Positions 6,109-14,552 of a stretch of DNA of 58,521 bases are shown one piece after another. The DNA is from Oscillospiraceae bacterium. GTDB taxonomy: Bacteria > Bacillota > Clostridia > Oscillospirales > JAAYXM01. The notes beneath the pieces are model-generated. The model made no database searches and was not told the DNA's origin. It saw only the letters and a list, made by a program, of their open reading frames with translations. Location of the stretch: positions 1-58,521 of the forward strand of contig JAFSEA010000083.1 in NCBI GenBank assembly GCA_017435965.1, in the 5' to 3' direction. Made by a program: the position numbers and the translations under genes. Numbering within the stretch: position 1 is the first letter of the stretch; each line of letters begins with the position of its first letter.

Positions 6109-8616
6109 TTAATTAAGCTTCTGACCGAGGCGATCTCCCTCTTCACAGTATTTTCTTGATTCTGTCCAGTAGTTGATGTTTTCAACCGGCTCTGCATCAA
6201 GCTGCCAGTACTGAGTCATCATACGCTCTCTTACCGGACCGAGTGTGCTGTTGTGGAGAAGGTGCTCGCGAAGTGCATCAACGCTGATTTCAGCATCCGG
6301 GTTAAATGCATCGCTCTTTGCATAGTTGATAAGTGCTTCAAACATTCCGCAGATATCGGGAAGCTGTGTGCCAAGACCCGAGAAGTTGAGACCCGTGACG
6401 ATAAGCTTACCCTTTCCTACTTTAAGCTCGCAGATGTGAGAGAAGCGGCGGAGAGTTCTGTCATACTGAAGCTCGGGGAGGTTAAAGGAATTTGCATATG
6501 CATCGAAACGGTCACGGGTAGATTTGTCTGTCTCCTGGAATATAGGTTTTACCTTTACAGGGAAGCTGTCAAGAATAATCTTATCAGAATCCTCGATAAG
6601 ACGTGCAAACTGGAGGTCGGAAATGCCCTTATGGGGGAAGCCCTTTATTGCCTCCGGCTTATGTACGAGACCGCCGTAGTTTGTGCCTCGATCCCAGATA
6701 ACAGCCTTGAAGCGTGCCCAGGTTGTTCTGAAGGTATATTTATCTGCAACTGCCTCACGGTCTCTTACGTGACGTGTGAGCGGTGAACGGTAGAAGAGAA
6801 GAACGTTTCCGCCTCTCTCAAGCTCTTCAAATACAGTATCATCAAGAACGTCTGTTACATAGAGCTTCTCATCCTTCTTCGGGCAGAGTGCAACCTTCTG
6901 ATATCTTGACTGTGCGTTGATTCTTGTGAGGTTAAATGCGCAGTCGCTGATATCGAGCTTTTCAGGCTTATTCTCAAATACCCAGAGATCCCAGTCGTTT
7001 TCAATAACTCTGCCTGTTTTCTCGGAGGTGAGACGAACTACGAGGCGGAGGCACTTTGCCTTATCTGTTTCAGGGAATACGATGTGGATTTTACAGAGGT
7101 CAAAATATCCACGTTTGTCGATATCAAGATTCTTAAGCTCGCCGGAAAGGATTGTTTCGTCTGTTTCTGTATCAACAAGGTCATATGTAAGGTTGCATTT
7201 GCCATATTCAACCTGCGAGTAGTTGGATGCAGAGATGGGAGCGATAAGCTTTTCTCCCTCAAAGAATGCACGCACGGGAATGTCTGCAAGAACAACAGTA
7301 TCGCCGTTGAAGCGGAGGAAACGCTCTGCATCAACGCCTGACTTTTCATCGAAGCAGTCAACAACACCGTTGCTGTTTTCATAGCGGTCTGTATCTGCAA
7401 ACTGGAGCATATGGAAACCACGGAGAATCGGGCTTCTGCGGATGCCTTCAAGAGCAAGCTTCCAGCTCATAAGCTGAAATGCCTTACTTGCACGGAACAT
7501 TTCAGGATATTCCTTTTCAAGTCCCTTTGCAGCAATCATCTTCTTTTCTTCCTCAACCCACCAGGGAGCAGGCTTTCCTGCAGCCTCAAATTTCTTTGCA
7601 AGTGTGTCGTAATCACGAAGAGCAGTATAGTGGCAGACCTCGTGAGCGATAATGGGACGCTGTGGGACGATTGCACGGGTGATCTTTCCGCCTTCCTTGT
7701 CGGATTCCGTTACGGTATCAAGACCTGTGCAGGAGCCGTAAACGAGGAGGTTATCTGTATTTTCAAACATATCATGGTTCTTACCGAAGGGATAGAAGTA
7801 GCTCATATGCTGAACGTCAAACTCAACATATTCACGGTCAAATTCACCGTGAGCACAAGTATCGATAAAGAGACGTGAGGGGTCTGTATCCTTAATAACC
7901 TTTGCAATCTGCTCTACACGGGGATTTGAGCCCGGGTGCTTTATTTCGTTTCCGATGCAGTATACCATAAATGAGGGATGGTTCATAAGGTCATATGCTG
8001 TCTCACGGATTTTGTCGTCGGAAACATAAACCTCAACTCCGTTTACCATTTCCTCAAGGTTGTTATACTCATCATCGCCTGTACGAAGCTCAATGTGAAC
8101 GAACATACCGAGCTTATCGGCGGCACGGAAGCAAGCCTTTGAGGGGATACGTGAATGGAAGCGGATTGTGTTGAAGCCATATTCCTTTGCGGTGCGGATA
8201 AACTTTGCATAAAACTCCTCTTCATCAAGGTCGAGGATGTTTTCGTGGTCGTGGCAGACTGTGCCGCGGATAACTGCACGCATATAGAAGGGTTTGCCGT
8301 TGAGAAGGATATCACGTCCCTTTACGCCGAGACTTCTCATACCGAAGGTATCGGAAACAGCTTCCTTTTCTCCGTTATCAAAAGTAATGTCTGCAGAGAA
8401 GGTGTAAAGGTAGGGATTTTCAATCATCCAGAGTGTTGGATTCGGAACTGCCGCAAAAAAGCTCTTATCCGAAGCTGTTCCCTCGGAAACAACCTTTGCA
8501 TCAGCATCACAAATCTTATAAGCTACATTCTTTACATTTTTTTCTGTATGTAAAACAACCGAGATTCCCGATTTGTCAAGGTCAGGTGTCATACAGAGAT
8601 ATTTTAAATTGCTCAT
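6109..8616 (-). CDS. Glycoside hydrolase family 2-like enzyme lacking the N-terminal sugar-binding domain
   Basis: An 835-residue GH2-type protein. It begins directly in the immunoglobulin-like beta-sandwich domain (about 1-95, with NPTLWMIENPYLYTF just as in GH2 enzymes) and continues into a TIM barrel from about residue 100 (LLNGKPFYMRAV). The barrel holds YCIGNE, whose Glu is the usual acid/base, and RPIIAHEVCHY, whose Glu is at the position of the nucleophile. The N-terminal jelly-roll domain common in beta-galactosidases and glucuronidases is missing. The C-terminal 400 residues include another beta-rich region. There is no signal peptide, so it acts in the cytoplasm on an imported oligosaccharide or glycoside. 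AAGGAG precedes the ATG, and a good promoter lies at 8650-8678. It forms an operon with the PHP gene. The substrate is unknown; it may belong to an unusual GH2 subfamily. Confidence 0.85.
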   Translation of the reverse strand: MSNLKYLCMTPDLDKSGISVVLHTEKNVKNVAYKICDADAKVVSEGTASDKSFFAAVPNPTLWMIENPYLYTFSADITFDNGEKEAVSDTFGMRSLGVKGRDILLNGKPFYMRAVIRGTVCHDHENILDLDEEEFYAKFIRTAKEYGFNTIRFHSRIPSKACFRAADKLGMFVHIELRTGDDEYNNLEEMVNGVEVYVSDDKIRETAYDLMNHPSFMVYCIGNEIKHPGSNPRVEQIAKVIKDTDPSRLFIDTCAHGEFDREYVEFDVQHMSYFYPFGKNHDMFENTDNLLVYGSCTGLDTVTESDKEGGKITRAIVPQRPIIAHEVCHYTALRDYDTLAKKFEAAGKPAPWWVEEEKKMIAAKGLEKEYPEMFRASKAFQLMSWKLALEGIRRSPILRGFHMLQFADTDRYENSNGVVDCFDEKSGVDAERFLRFNGDTVVLADIPVRAFFEGEKLIAPISASNYSQVEYGKCNLTYDLVDTETDETILSGELKNLDIDKRGYFDLCKIHIVFPETDKAKCLRLVVRLTSEKTGRVIENDWDLWVFENKPEKLDISDCAFNLTRINAQSRYQKVALCPKKDEKLYVTDVLDDTVFEELERGGNVLLFYRSPLTRHVRDREAVADKYTFRTTWARFKAVIWDRGTNYGGLVHKPEAIKGFPHKGISDLQFARLIEDSDKIILDSFPVKVKPIFQETDKSTRDRFDAYANSFNLPELQYDRTLRRFSHICELKVGKGKLIVTGLNFSGLGTQLPDICGMFEALINYAKSDAFNPDAEISVDALREHLLHNSTLGPVRERMMTQYWQLDAEPVENINYWTESRKYCEEGDRLGQKLN

Positions 8617-8649
8617 ACATAATTCTCCTTATAAAATTTCATTACCTAT

Positions 8650-8678
8650 ATAATATATTTTATGGCAGAAAAAGTCAA
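8650..8678 (-). promoter_or_regulatory. Sigma-A-type promoter of the GH2-PHP operon
   Basis: Minus-strand TTGACT (8673-8678) and TATTAT (8650-8655) with a 17-base spacer, about 30 bases before the GH2 start codon. Confidence 0.7.
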
Positions 8679-8712
8679 GTAATCTGCATTGTAGTTTCTG
8701 CTGAAATATACA

Positions 8713-8750
8713 AAAAGGATTATCCCAAACATTGCCGAGACAATCCTTTT
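8713..8750 (-). terminator. Terminator after the DMT permease operon
   Basis: On the minus strand a 9-bp stem AAAAGGATT / AATCCTTTT closes an approximately 20-base loop and is followed by T and G-T bases. It lies just after the permease stop codon. Confidence 0.65.
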
Positions 8751-8760
8751 GCATTTTTTA

Positions 8761-9744
8761 TTACACGTCAAAGTATCCGAGGATGAGAATACCTGCAAAA
8801 ATTGCGGCGAGCACAAGATAATGCTTCCACGAAAGCTTTTCCCTGAGGAAAATTCTTCCCCATACAAGGGATACTGCGCAGTATGCCGAGATGATAACAA
8901 GACCCGGAACAGATTCTGCAACAACAACCATCATATAGAAAACCTGACCAACTGTCTCGAAAATTCCACCGATAAGCTTTGGTGCATCATTCTTCGGTAC
9001 GATTTTCTGTTTCTTGATAACAAATACATAAATTGCAAAAATGACAGCCACCGCAAACCAAGTAAATTCATATGCGGTGTTAAGAATATCACCGGTAAGA
9101 AGTTCAAGGTCAACACCTTCACCATAAAGTCCACTTGTTCCAAGAGCTGCTTCGTACTTGCCGGCAATAAGCACATCGACGTAGGTGCCGCAAGCATCGA
9201 GAATACAATACAGAACCGGAAGAAGAATTGCAAAGATGCTCTTTGAATACTTTCTGTTTGCAGTTTCCTGACGCTTGATGCGAAGCTCGGGATCTTCGTA
9301 ATTTTCCACAAGACCAAGAGCTATTATGCCGACTATAATAAGTGCTATACCAATAATAATCGGCGTGTTGAGAAACACTTCATTACTACCCTCTTTTTCA
9401 ATGAAAGTAACCCCGAAAGTCGCCATACAGAGAAGTGCCGCAACTGCACCTGAGCCATTACATATAGGTGATGAGATGGAAAGCTCAATATAGCGGAGTC
9501 CGATATATCCGATAACCATTGAAAGTATGTAAAAGAAGGATGCAGGGAGATATGTGATAATGTCCGAGAATGCGAAGGGTACACCACCTAAGGTTATCGA
9601 ATAAAGTGCGTGAATTCCCATTATAAGACCGACAGCGATCCCCACCTTATAATGGCTGTATTTGTCTTCCTGATTTGAACCGATTTTGCTGAATATGTCG
9701 GAGCCACTCCAGCAAAGCATTGCAATTATTGCTATAATCCACAT
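8761..9744 (-). CDS. DMT-superfamily (EamA-like) membrane permease
   Basis: A 327-residue, very hydrophobic protein with about ten membrane segments, beginning MWIIAIIAMLCWSGSDIFSK. Two similar halves, with a helix-rich ISSPICNGSGAVAALLCM segment in the first half and SAYCAVSLVWGRIFLREKLSW near the end, are typical of drug/metabolite transporters of the EamA group, where the last helices contain the R-x-x-L-x-E-x-x-S pattern (RIFLREKLS). A loop with charged residues separates the halves at about 170-190. It is the last gene of the operon AbrB / PLP lyase / permease: AAAGGAG is found before the ATG, and the lyase stop is 24 bases upstream. Export or uptake of an amino acid or a sulfur compound handled by the lyase is a reasonable guess, but the substrate is not shown by the sequence. 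Confidence 0.8.
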   Translation of the reverse strand: MWIIAIIAMLCWSGSDIFSKIGSNQEDKYSHYKVGIAVGLIMGIHALYSITLGGVPFAFSDIITYLPASFFYILSMVIGYIGLRYIELSISSPICNGSGAVAALLCMATFGVTFIEKEGSNEVFLNTPIIIGIALIIVGIIALGLVENYEDPELRIKRQETANRKYSKSIFAILLPVLYCILDACGTYVDVLIAGKYEAALGTSGLYGEGVDLELLTGDILNTAYEFTWFAVAVIFAIYVFVIKKQKIVPKNDAPKLIGGIFETVGQVFYMMVVVAESVPGLVIISAYCAVSLVWGRIFLREKLSWKHYLVLAAIFAGILILGYFDV

Positions 9745-9768
9745 TTTTCATTTCTCCTTTTATATTAT

Positions 9769-11046
9769 TTATAATGTAACAAATCCGCCGTCCAGAAGCT
9801 TCTGGAGAGACATCATTATTCCAAGCTTTGCATTGTACCAGGTAAGACCTCCCTGGAAGAAAATTGTGTATGGTTCACGTATCGGTCCGTCTGCCGAAAG
9901 CTCGATTGACGATCCTTGAATAAATGCACCTGCCGCCATAACAACATCACAGTTATATCCCGGCATTGCATAGGGCTCGGGGGTTACATAGCTGTCAACG
10001 GGAGCTGCCGCCTGTATTCCCTTACAAAAAGCAACCATTTTTTCTCCGCTTCCAAGCTCCACCGCCTGAATGATATCGTGGCGTGATTCCGTGGAATTCG
10101 GAACAACCTTAAAGCCGAGAGTTTCATAGAGATTTGCCGCAAAGATTGCACCTTTCAAAGCTCCTGCAACAACCGTGGGAGCCATAAAGAACCCCTGATA
10201 AAGACTTCTCATTGTGTCAAGGCTTGCACCCACCTCCTGACCGAGACCCGGTGCGCTGAGACGGTATGCACATCTGTCAATGCACTTCTGCGTGCCGCAT
10301 ATATATCCGCCGATGGGAGCAAGTCCGCCACCGGGATTTTTGATAAGTGAGCCGACTATCATATCCGCCCCCACATCCGACGGCTCAATAATCTCAACAA
10401 ATTCGCCGTAGCAGTTGTCAACCATACATATAACTTCTGGCTTTATCTCCTTGACAAACTTTATAAGCTCACCGATTTGTTTGACCGAAAAGCTCGGCCG
10501 TGACTGATATCCCTTTGAACGCTGAATGGTGACAAGCTTTGTTTTTTCGTTAATCGCTTTCTTTATATTATCATAATCAAATGTTCCGTCGGGGAGAAGG
10601 TCTACCTGACGGTATGAAACACCGTATTCCTTGAGTGAGCAGGTTGACTCACGTATTCCTATAACCTCTTCAAGAGTGTCATATGGGCGACCTACCGGTG
10701 AGAGAAGCTCATCTCCCGGGAGAAGGTTTGCGGAAAGTGCTATTGCAAGAGCATGAGTTCCGCAGGTAATCTGTGGACGTACAAGAGCTGCTTCTGTATT
10801 GAAGCATTCTGCATAAACCTCTTCCAAGGTCTCTCTTCCACGGTCATTGTATCCATAGCCGGTAGAGCCTGCGAAACATTCAGCGCACACACGCTTCTTC
10901 TGCATTGCAAGAGTTACCTTTGCCTGATTATACTCTGCGATTTTGTCTATTTCATCAAATCTTGGCTTGAGTTTTTCCAAAATCTTCTCCGAAAACTCCG
11001 CAACTGCACTACTTATACCGAGTTTTTCATACATAACTTTATTCAT
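9769..11046 (-). CDS. Methionine gamma-lyase-like PLP protein (aluminum resistance protein family)
   Basis: A 425-residue PLP-dependent protein of the family named aluminum resistance protein / methionine gamma-lyase family (Pfam Met_gamma_lyase). Recognisable stretches: GSTGYGYNDRGRETLEEVYA, RPQITCGTHALAIAL, LLSPVGRPYDTLEEVIG, VDNCYGEFVE with the PLP-contacting Asp, and GSLIKNPGGGLAPIGGYI with the Schiff-base Lys. Length is normal. Family knowledge gives a Cys/Met-metabolism fold; activity of most members is untested. In many Firmicutes the gene sits near glnA or hfq, here it is between an AbrB-type regulator and a DMT permease. Its ATG (11046) overlaps the end of the regulator gene by 8 bases, so the two are translationally coupled. 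Confidence 0.9.
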   Translation of the reverse strand: MNKVMYEKLGISSAVAEFSEKILEKLKPRFDEIDKIAEYNQAKVTLAMQKKRVCAECFAGSTGYGYNDRGRETLEEVYAECFNTEAALVRPQITCGTHALAIALSANLLPGDELLSPVGRPYDTLEEVIGIRESTCSLKEYGVSYRQVDLLPDGTFDYDNIKKAINEKTKLVTIQRSKGYQSRPSFSVKQIGELIKFVKEIKPEVICMVDNCYGEFVEIIEPSDVGADMIVGSLIKNPGGGLAPIGGYICGTQKCIDRCAYRLSAPGLGQEVGASLDTMRSLYQGFFMAPTVVAGALKGAIFAANLYETLGFKVVPNSTESRHDIIQAVELGSGEKMVAFCKGIQAAAPVDSYVTPEPYAMPGYNCDVVMAAGAFIQGSSIELSADGPIREPYTIFFQGGLTWYNAKLGIMMSLQKLLDGGFVTL

Positions 11047-11272
11047 CGTTTTCCATTCCTTTAAATATATTGTTTGCTACATCTTTGATAACATCGGGAG
11101 TTGAAACTATAATCCCTCTTTCATCTCCCAGCACCAAAAGTGTATCGCCTTCTGAAATGTTATAATATTCCCTTGCCTCTTTGGGAATAACTATCTGACC
11201 TTTTGCCCCCACCTTCACGGTTCCGAAAATATGCTTGCCCCCGGGGTGGGCATAAATGTGTTTACCCTTCAT
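11039..11272 (-). CDS. AbrB/SpoVT-type swapped-hairpin transcription regulator
   Basis: A 77-residue DNA-binding protein. The AbrB-type N-terminal fold is visible in FGTVKVGAKGQIVIPKEARE followed by YNISEGDTLLVLGDERGIIV. ATG at 11272 is chosen because GAGGTGG lies 5 bases before it; a longer frame to 11344 would run through the promoter. Such proteins bind DNA as dimers or tetramers and often repress their own operon. It is the first gene of an operon with the PLP lyase and DMT permease, and overlaps the lyase start. A 7-2-7 inverted repeat just after its -10 box is a good candidate binding site. Confidence in the fold is high; the signal it answers to is unknown. Confidence 0.9.
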   Translation of the reverse strand: MKGKHIYAHPGGKHIFGTVKVGAKGQIVIPKEAREYYNISEGDTLLVLGDERGIIVSTPDVIKDVANNIFKGMENDE

Positions 11273-11297
11273 AAGCCACCTCGCAAAAGTTATACTT

Positions 11298-11341
11298 TTC
11301 CTACAAGTAGGAATTATACGATTTTTTGTCGCAATTGTCAA
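11298..11341 (-). promoter_or_regulatory. Near-consensus promoter and palindrome for the AbrB-lyase-permease operon
   Basis: On the minus strand TTGACA (11336-11341) and TATAAT (11313-11318), both exact consensus, are 17 bases apart. Directly after the -10 lies TTCCTAC-2 bases-GTAGGAA (11298-11313), a perfect inverted repeat at the probable start of transcription, consistent with a repressor site. Confidence 0.85.
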
Positions 11342-11373
11342 CACTTAAATAAGCATCACATAATGTTTTTCGA

Positions 11374-11402
11374 TTGACTTGCTTTTTATTTTCTGTTATA
11401 AT
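11374..11402 (+). promoter_or_regulatory. Sigma-A-type promoter of mntP-pyrR
   Basis: TTGACT (11374-11379) and TATAAT (11397-11402) with a 17-base spacer. It leaves only about 25 bases of leader, too short for a riboswitch. Confidence 0.8.
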
Positions 11403-11433
11403 TTTATCTCAAACACATTTGAGAGGTACAAAA

Positions 11434-12027
11434 ATGAGTTTTCTCACAATTGCTTTTTTCTTAAACAGTGCACTTATCGGTGTCGGGCTTTCTATGGATG
11501 CATTTTCAATTTCTCTCACAAACGGCCTTACCGAGCCGAAAATGCGTTTTGGCAAAGTAGCTCTTATCGCCGGAATTTTTGCATTTTGCCAGGCGGCAAT
11601 GCCACTTATCGGTTGGGTTTGTGTCCATACCGTTGCCGAGCAGTTTGAGTTTTTCAATAAGCTTATCCCGTGGATAGCTCTCATTCTGTTGGGATATATC
11701 GGAGGGCATATGCTTATCGAGGCAATCCGCTGCGGCGGAGACGAAAGCTGCAGCATATCAAGAGTAAGCTTTGCAGCCCTTATTGTTCAGGGAATCGCCA
11801 CTTCAATTGATGCTCTTTCTGTCGGCTTTACGATTTCAGATTATGATTTTATTGAGGCACTCACATCTGCCCTTATTATCTCTGCCGTCACATTCATCAT
11901 ATGTACTGCCGGCGTTATTATCGGCAAAAAATTCGGAAATCACCTTGCAGGTAAGGCAGGAATTCTCGGTGGTGTGATACTTATTTTCATCGGACTTAAA
12001 ATCTTTGTTGAAGGAGTTTTCTTTTAA
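11434..12027 (+). CDS. mntP: Manganese efflux pump MntP family protein
   Basis: A 197-residue membrane protein of the MntP (DUF204) family, which exports Mn2+. Two inverted repeats are visible, each opening with the family motif: GLSMDAFSISL near the start and GIATSIDALSVGF at about residue 120; the acidic Asp in each is needed for Mn2+ transport in characterised homologues. Six membrane segments are predicted. ATG at 11434 follows GAGAGG; the longer frame to 11374 would start inside the promoter. Transcribed from 11374-11402. Its stop codon TAA overlaps the ATG of pyrR. Unlike many mntP genes it has no yybP-ykoY riboswitch in front of it; the one in this window serves the P-type ATPase at 21366-24041. 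Confidence 0.92.
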   Translation: MSFLTIAFFLNSALIGVGLSMDAFSISLTNGLTEPKMRFGKVALIAGIFAFCQAAMPLIGWVCVHTVAEQFEFFNKLIPWIALILLGYIGGHMLIEAIRCGGDESCSISRVSFAALIVQGIATSIDALSVGFTISDYDFIEALTSALIISAVTFIICTAGVIIGKKFGNHLAGKAGILGGVILIFIGLKIFVEGVFF

Positions 12028-12563
12028 TGGAATTTAAAGCAAAAATTATGGACGATGCGGCAGTTCAGCGTTCTCTCGCCCGTATCACACATGAAATAAT
12101 AGAGAAAAACCGCGGTGCAGAAGGCATTTGTCTCGTGGGCATAAAAAGCCGTGGCATTCCCCTTGCAAAAAGGCTTTTTGACAATATAAAAAAGTTTGAG
12201 GGCATTGATGTTCCCCTTGGATATATTGACATATCACTTTATCGTGATGATATTGCAGAACAGGTGAATATTTCCCATTCCGCAGGTTGTGAGATTCCTT
12301 GTGATATAAGCAAGTATACCATCATCATAGTCGATGATGTTCTCTATACCGGTCGCACGGTAAGAGCTGCAATTGATTCTATTTTCCGCAAAGGAAGACC
12401 AAAGTCAATTCAGCTTGCAGTCCTTGTTGACCGTGGTCATCGAGAGCTTCCCATACGCCCGGACTTTGTAGGCAAAAACATTCCCACCTCAAAAACCGAA
12501 ATGGTTTCAGTAAAACTTTTTGAAACCGACGGTGAGACGGGAGTATGCCTTTACGGTATGTAA
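12027..12563 (+). CDS. pyrR: PyrR: pyr operon attenuation protein / uracil phosphoribosyltransferase
   Basis: A 178-residue type I phosphoribosyltransferase. The PRPP-binding loop is IIVDDVLYTGRTVRAAID (about 95-112), and LVDRGHRELPIRPDFVGKN near the C-terminus is diagnostic of PyrR. In Bacilli and Clostridia PyrR binds UMP and the pyr leader RNA to cause transcription attenuation, and has weak uracil phosphoribosyltransferase activity. No pyrimidine genes or pyr attenuator are visible nearby, so any RNA targets lie elsewhere. The ATG overlaps the mntP stop codon, so the two are translationally coupled despite unrelated functions. A strong terminator follows. Confidence 0.95.
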   Translation: MEFKAKIMDDAAVQRSLARITHEIIEKNRGAEGICLVGIKSRGIPLAKRLFDNIKKFEGIDVPLGYIDISLYRDDIAEQVNISHSAGCEIPCDISKYTIIIVDDVLYTGRTVRAAIDSIFRKGRPKSIQLAVLVDRGHRELPIRPDFVGKNIPTSKTEMVSVKLFETDGETGVCLYGM

Positions 12564-12576
12564 AAACAAAACTTTA

Positions 12577-12615
12577 CGGCAGGTATCAATTTCTCTGATA
12601 CCTGCCGCATTTTTT
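12577..12615. terminator. Bidirectional terminator between pyrR and thrS
   Basis: A perfect 12-bp stem (12577-12588 and 12596-12607) with a 7-base loop, followed on the plus strand by a T run (12610-12615). On the minus strand the following bases read TAAAGTTTTGTTTTT, so it can also end thrS. Confidence 0.9.
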
Positions 12616-14377
12616 ATACTCTGTCTTTGATTTCTTTTGTTATCTTTGCGATGAATTCATCAAGGCTCATTGTTTCATTCTTCGCTGTGTCACGGTAGCG
12701 GATTGAAACAGTCTTATTTTCAACCTCCTGCTGACCGATGATTACCATATAAGGCACACGACCTACAAGCTGTGCTTCACGAATCATATAGCCAATTTTC
12801 TCGTTACGGTTGTCCATTTCAACACGGACACCTGCCGCACGGAGAGCCTCATAGACTTCCCGTCCGTACTCTGCACTCTTCTCTGAAACAAGGAGAACCT
12901 TTGCCTGTGTGGGAGCAAGCCATACAGGGAACTTACCTGCAAAGTGCTCTGTGATAACACCGATAAACCTCTCAATCGAGCCGAAGCAAACACGGTGAAT
13001 CATAATCGGGCGCTGCTTCTCACCGTTTTCATCAATATAATCAAGCTCAAAGTTCTGAGGCATCTGGAAGTCAAGCTGGATTGTTCCGCACTGCCATGTT
13101 CTTCCAAGGCTGTCCTCGAGATGGAAGTCAATCTTCGGGCCATAGAATGCACCGTCACCCTCGTTGATGGTATATGGGAGACCAAGCTTTTCAAGAGCGT
13201 TCTTGAGTCCGTTTGTTGCTGCATCCCAATCCTCGTCGCTACCCATACTGTCTTCGGGACGTGTTGAAAGCTCAACTGTATATTTAAAGCCGAACTTCTC
13301 ATAGACCTCGTTGATGAGGTTTACAACGCCGACGATTTCATCGGTAATCTGCTCACGACGCATAAAGATATGAGCATCGTCCTGAGTGAAGCAACGGACA
13401 CGGAAAAGACCGTGGAGAGCACCGCGAAGCTCATGACGGTGAACGATACCAAGCTCACCTGCACGGATAGGAAGATCACGGTAGCTGTGGGGGCTTGAAC
13501 GATAAACCATAACACCGCCCGGGCAGTTCATAGGCTTTACGCAGAAGGTCTCTTCATCAATTGTTGTGGAATACATATTATCTTTATAATGATCCCAGTG
13601 ACCGCTTGTTTCCCAAAGCTGACGGTTCATAATAAGGGGAGTTGCAATTTCAACATAGTTATCACGGGTATGAATCTCTCTCCAGTATTCGATGAGAGCG
13701 TTCTTAATCTGCATACCCTTCGGGAGGAAGAAGGGGAATCCCGGTGCCTCATCTGCAAACATAAAGAGTCCCATTTCCTTACCGATTTTGCGATGGTCAC
13801 GTTTCTCTGCCTCTTCAAGAAGCTTGAGGTAATCTTCAAGCTCCTGCTGTGAGGGGAAAGCGATGCCCTTGACACGGGTAAGCATCTTATTGTTCTTATC
13901 ATTCTTCCAGTATGCACCGGACTGATCTGTTATCTTGAATGCCTTGAGAGCCTTTGTGTAGCAGATGTGAGGACCGACACACATATCGATATAGTCGCCC
14001 TGCTGATAGAAGCTTATCTCTGCATCCTCGGGAAGGTCACCGATGTGCTCAACCTTATAAATCTCGCCACGCTCTTCCATAAGCTTGATAGCTTCATCAC
14101 GGGGAAGAATATAAGGCTTGATGGGCAGATTTTCTTTTACAATCTTCTTCATTTCCTGCTCAATCTTCTGCAAATCCTCGTCTGTGAGCTTTTCGTCACC
14201 GAGGTCTACATCATAGTAGAAGCCCTTTTCGTTTGCAGGACCGTATGCAAAGTGAGCATTGGGATAGAGACGGCTTATAGCCTGAGCCATAATGTGAGCC
14301 GCAGAGTGACGAAGAACGTGAAGTTCTTCCTCCTTCGGACACTCGCCGACTGTTCCGTTACTGTAAATAACTTTCAT
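12614..14377 (-). CDS. thrS: Threonyl-tRNA synthetase, without a full TGS domain
   Basis: Class II aminoacyl-tRNA synthetase that charges tRNA-Thr. ATG at 14377 is preferred because AGAGG lies just upstream; the longer frame to 14416 lacks one. The 587-residue protein begins only about 25 residues before the editing-domain motif RHSAAHIMAQAI, so the usual ~60-residue N-terminal TGS domain is reduced to a short stub. The rest is complete: editing domain, catalytic core with zinc-ligand segment KPMNCPGGVMVYRSS, motif 2 (HRHELRGAL...GLFRVRCFTQDDAHIF), motif 3 (IHRVCFGSIERF) and an anticodon-binding domain at the end (VLLVSEKSAEYG...). No T-box leader is visible in the roughly 170 bases upstream. 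Confidence 0.96.
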   Translation of the reverse strand: MKVIYSNGTVGECPKEEELHVLRHSAAHIMAQAISRLYPNAHFAYGPANEKGFYYDVDLGDEKLTDEDLQKIEQEMKKIVKENLPIKPYILPRDEAIKLMEERGEIYKVEHIGDLPEDAEISFYQQGDYIDMCVGPHICYTKALKAFKITDQSGAYWKNDKNNKMLTRVKGIAFPSQQELEDYLKLLEEAEKRDHRKIGKEMGLFMFADEAPGFPFFLPKGMQIKNALIEYWREIHTRDNYVEIATPLIMNRQLWETSGHWDHYKDNMYSTTIDEETFCVKPMNCPGGVMVYRSSPHSYRDLPIRAGELGIVHRHELRGALHGLFRVRCFTQDDAHIFMRREQITDEIVGVVNLINEVYEKFGFKYTVELSTRPEDSMGSDEDWDAATNGLKNALEKLGLPYTINEGDGAFYGPKIDFHLEDSLGRTWQCGTIQLDFQMPQNFELDYIDENGEKQRPIMIHRVCFGSIERFIGVITEHFAGKFPVWLAPTQAKVLLVSEKSAEYGREVYEALRAAGVRVEMDNRNEKIGYMIREAQLVGRVPYMVIIGQQEVENKTVSIRYRDTAKNETMSLDEFIAKITKEIKDRV

Positions 14378-14488
14378 ATTCAAAACCTCTTTCCGGATTA
14401 AAAATTCCTGACACAATACGCCATTTTATTTAGTTATTATATAATATATATAGGTAAAATGTCAATGCTTATTTGTGTTTTTGCCCAC

Positions 14489-14518
14489 TTGACAACGAAC
14501 CTTTTTTTGTAATATACT
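14489..14518 (+). promoter_or_regulatory. Sigma-A-type promoter of coaX
   Basis: TTGACA (14489-14494) and TATACT (14513-14518), spacer 18 bases, ending about 35 bases before the coaX start. The intergenic region 14378-14552 is otherwise AT-rich without other recognisable elements. Confidence 0.7.
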
Positions 14519-14552
14519 AAAGCTGATAAGAATATCGAAAAGAGGATTTCTT

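Noticed and set aside
14378..14552. T-box leader for thrS
   Set aside because: No AGGGUGGAACCGCG-like T-box sequence or specifier stem is seen in this short AT-rich stretch.
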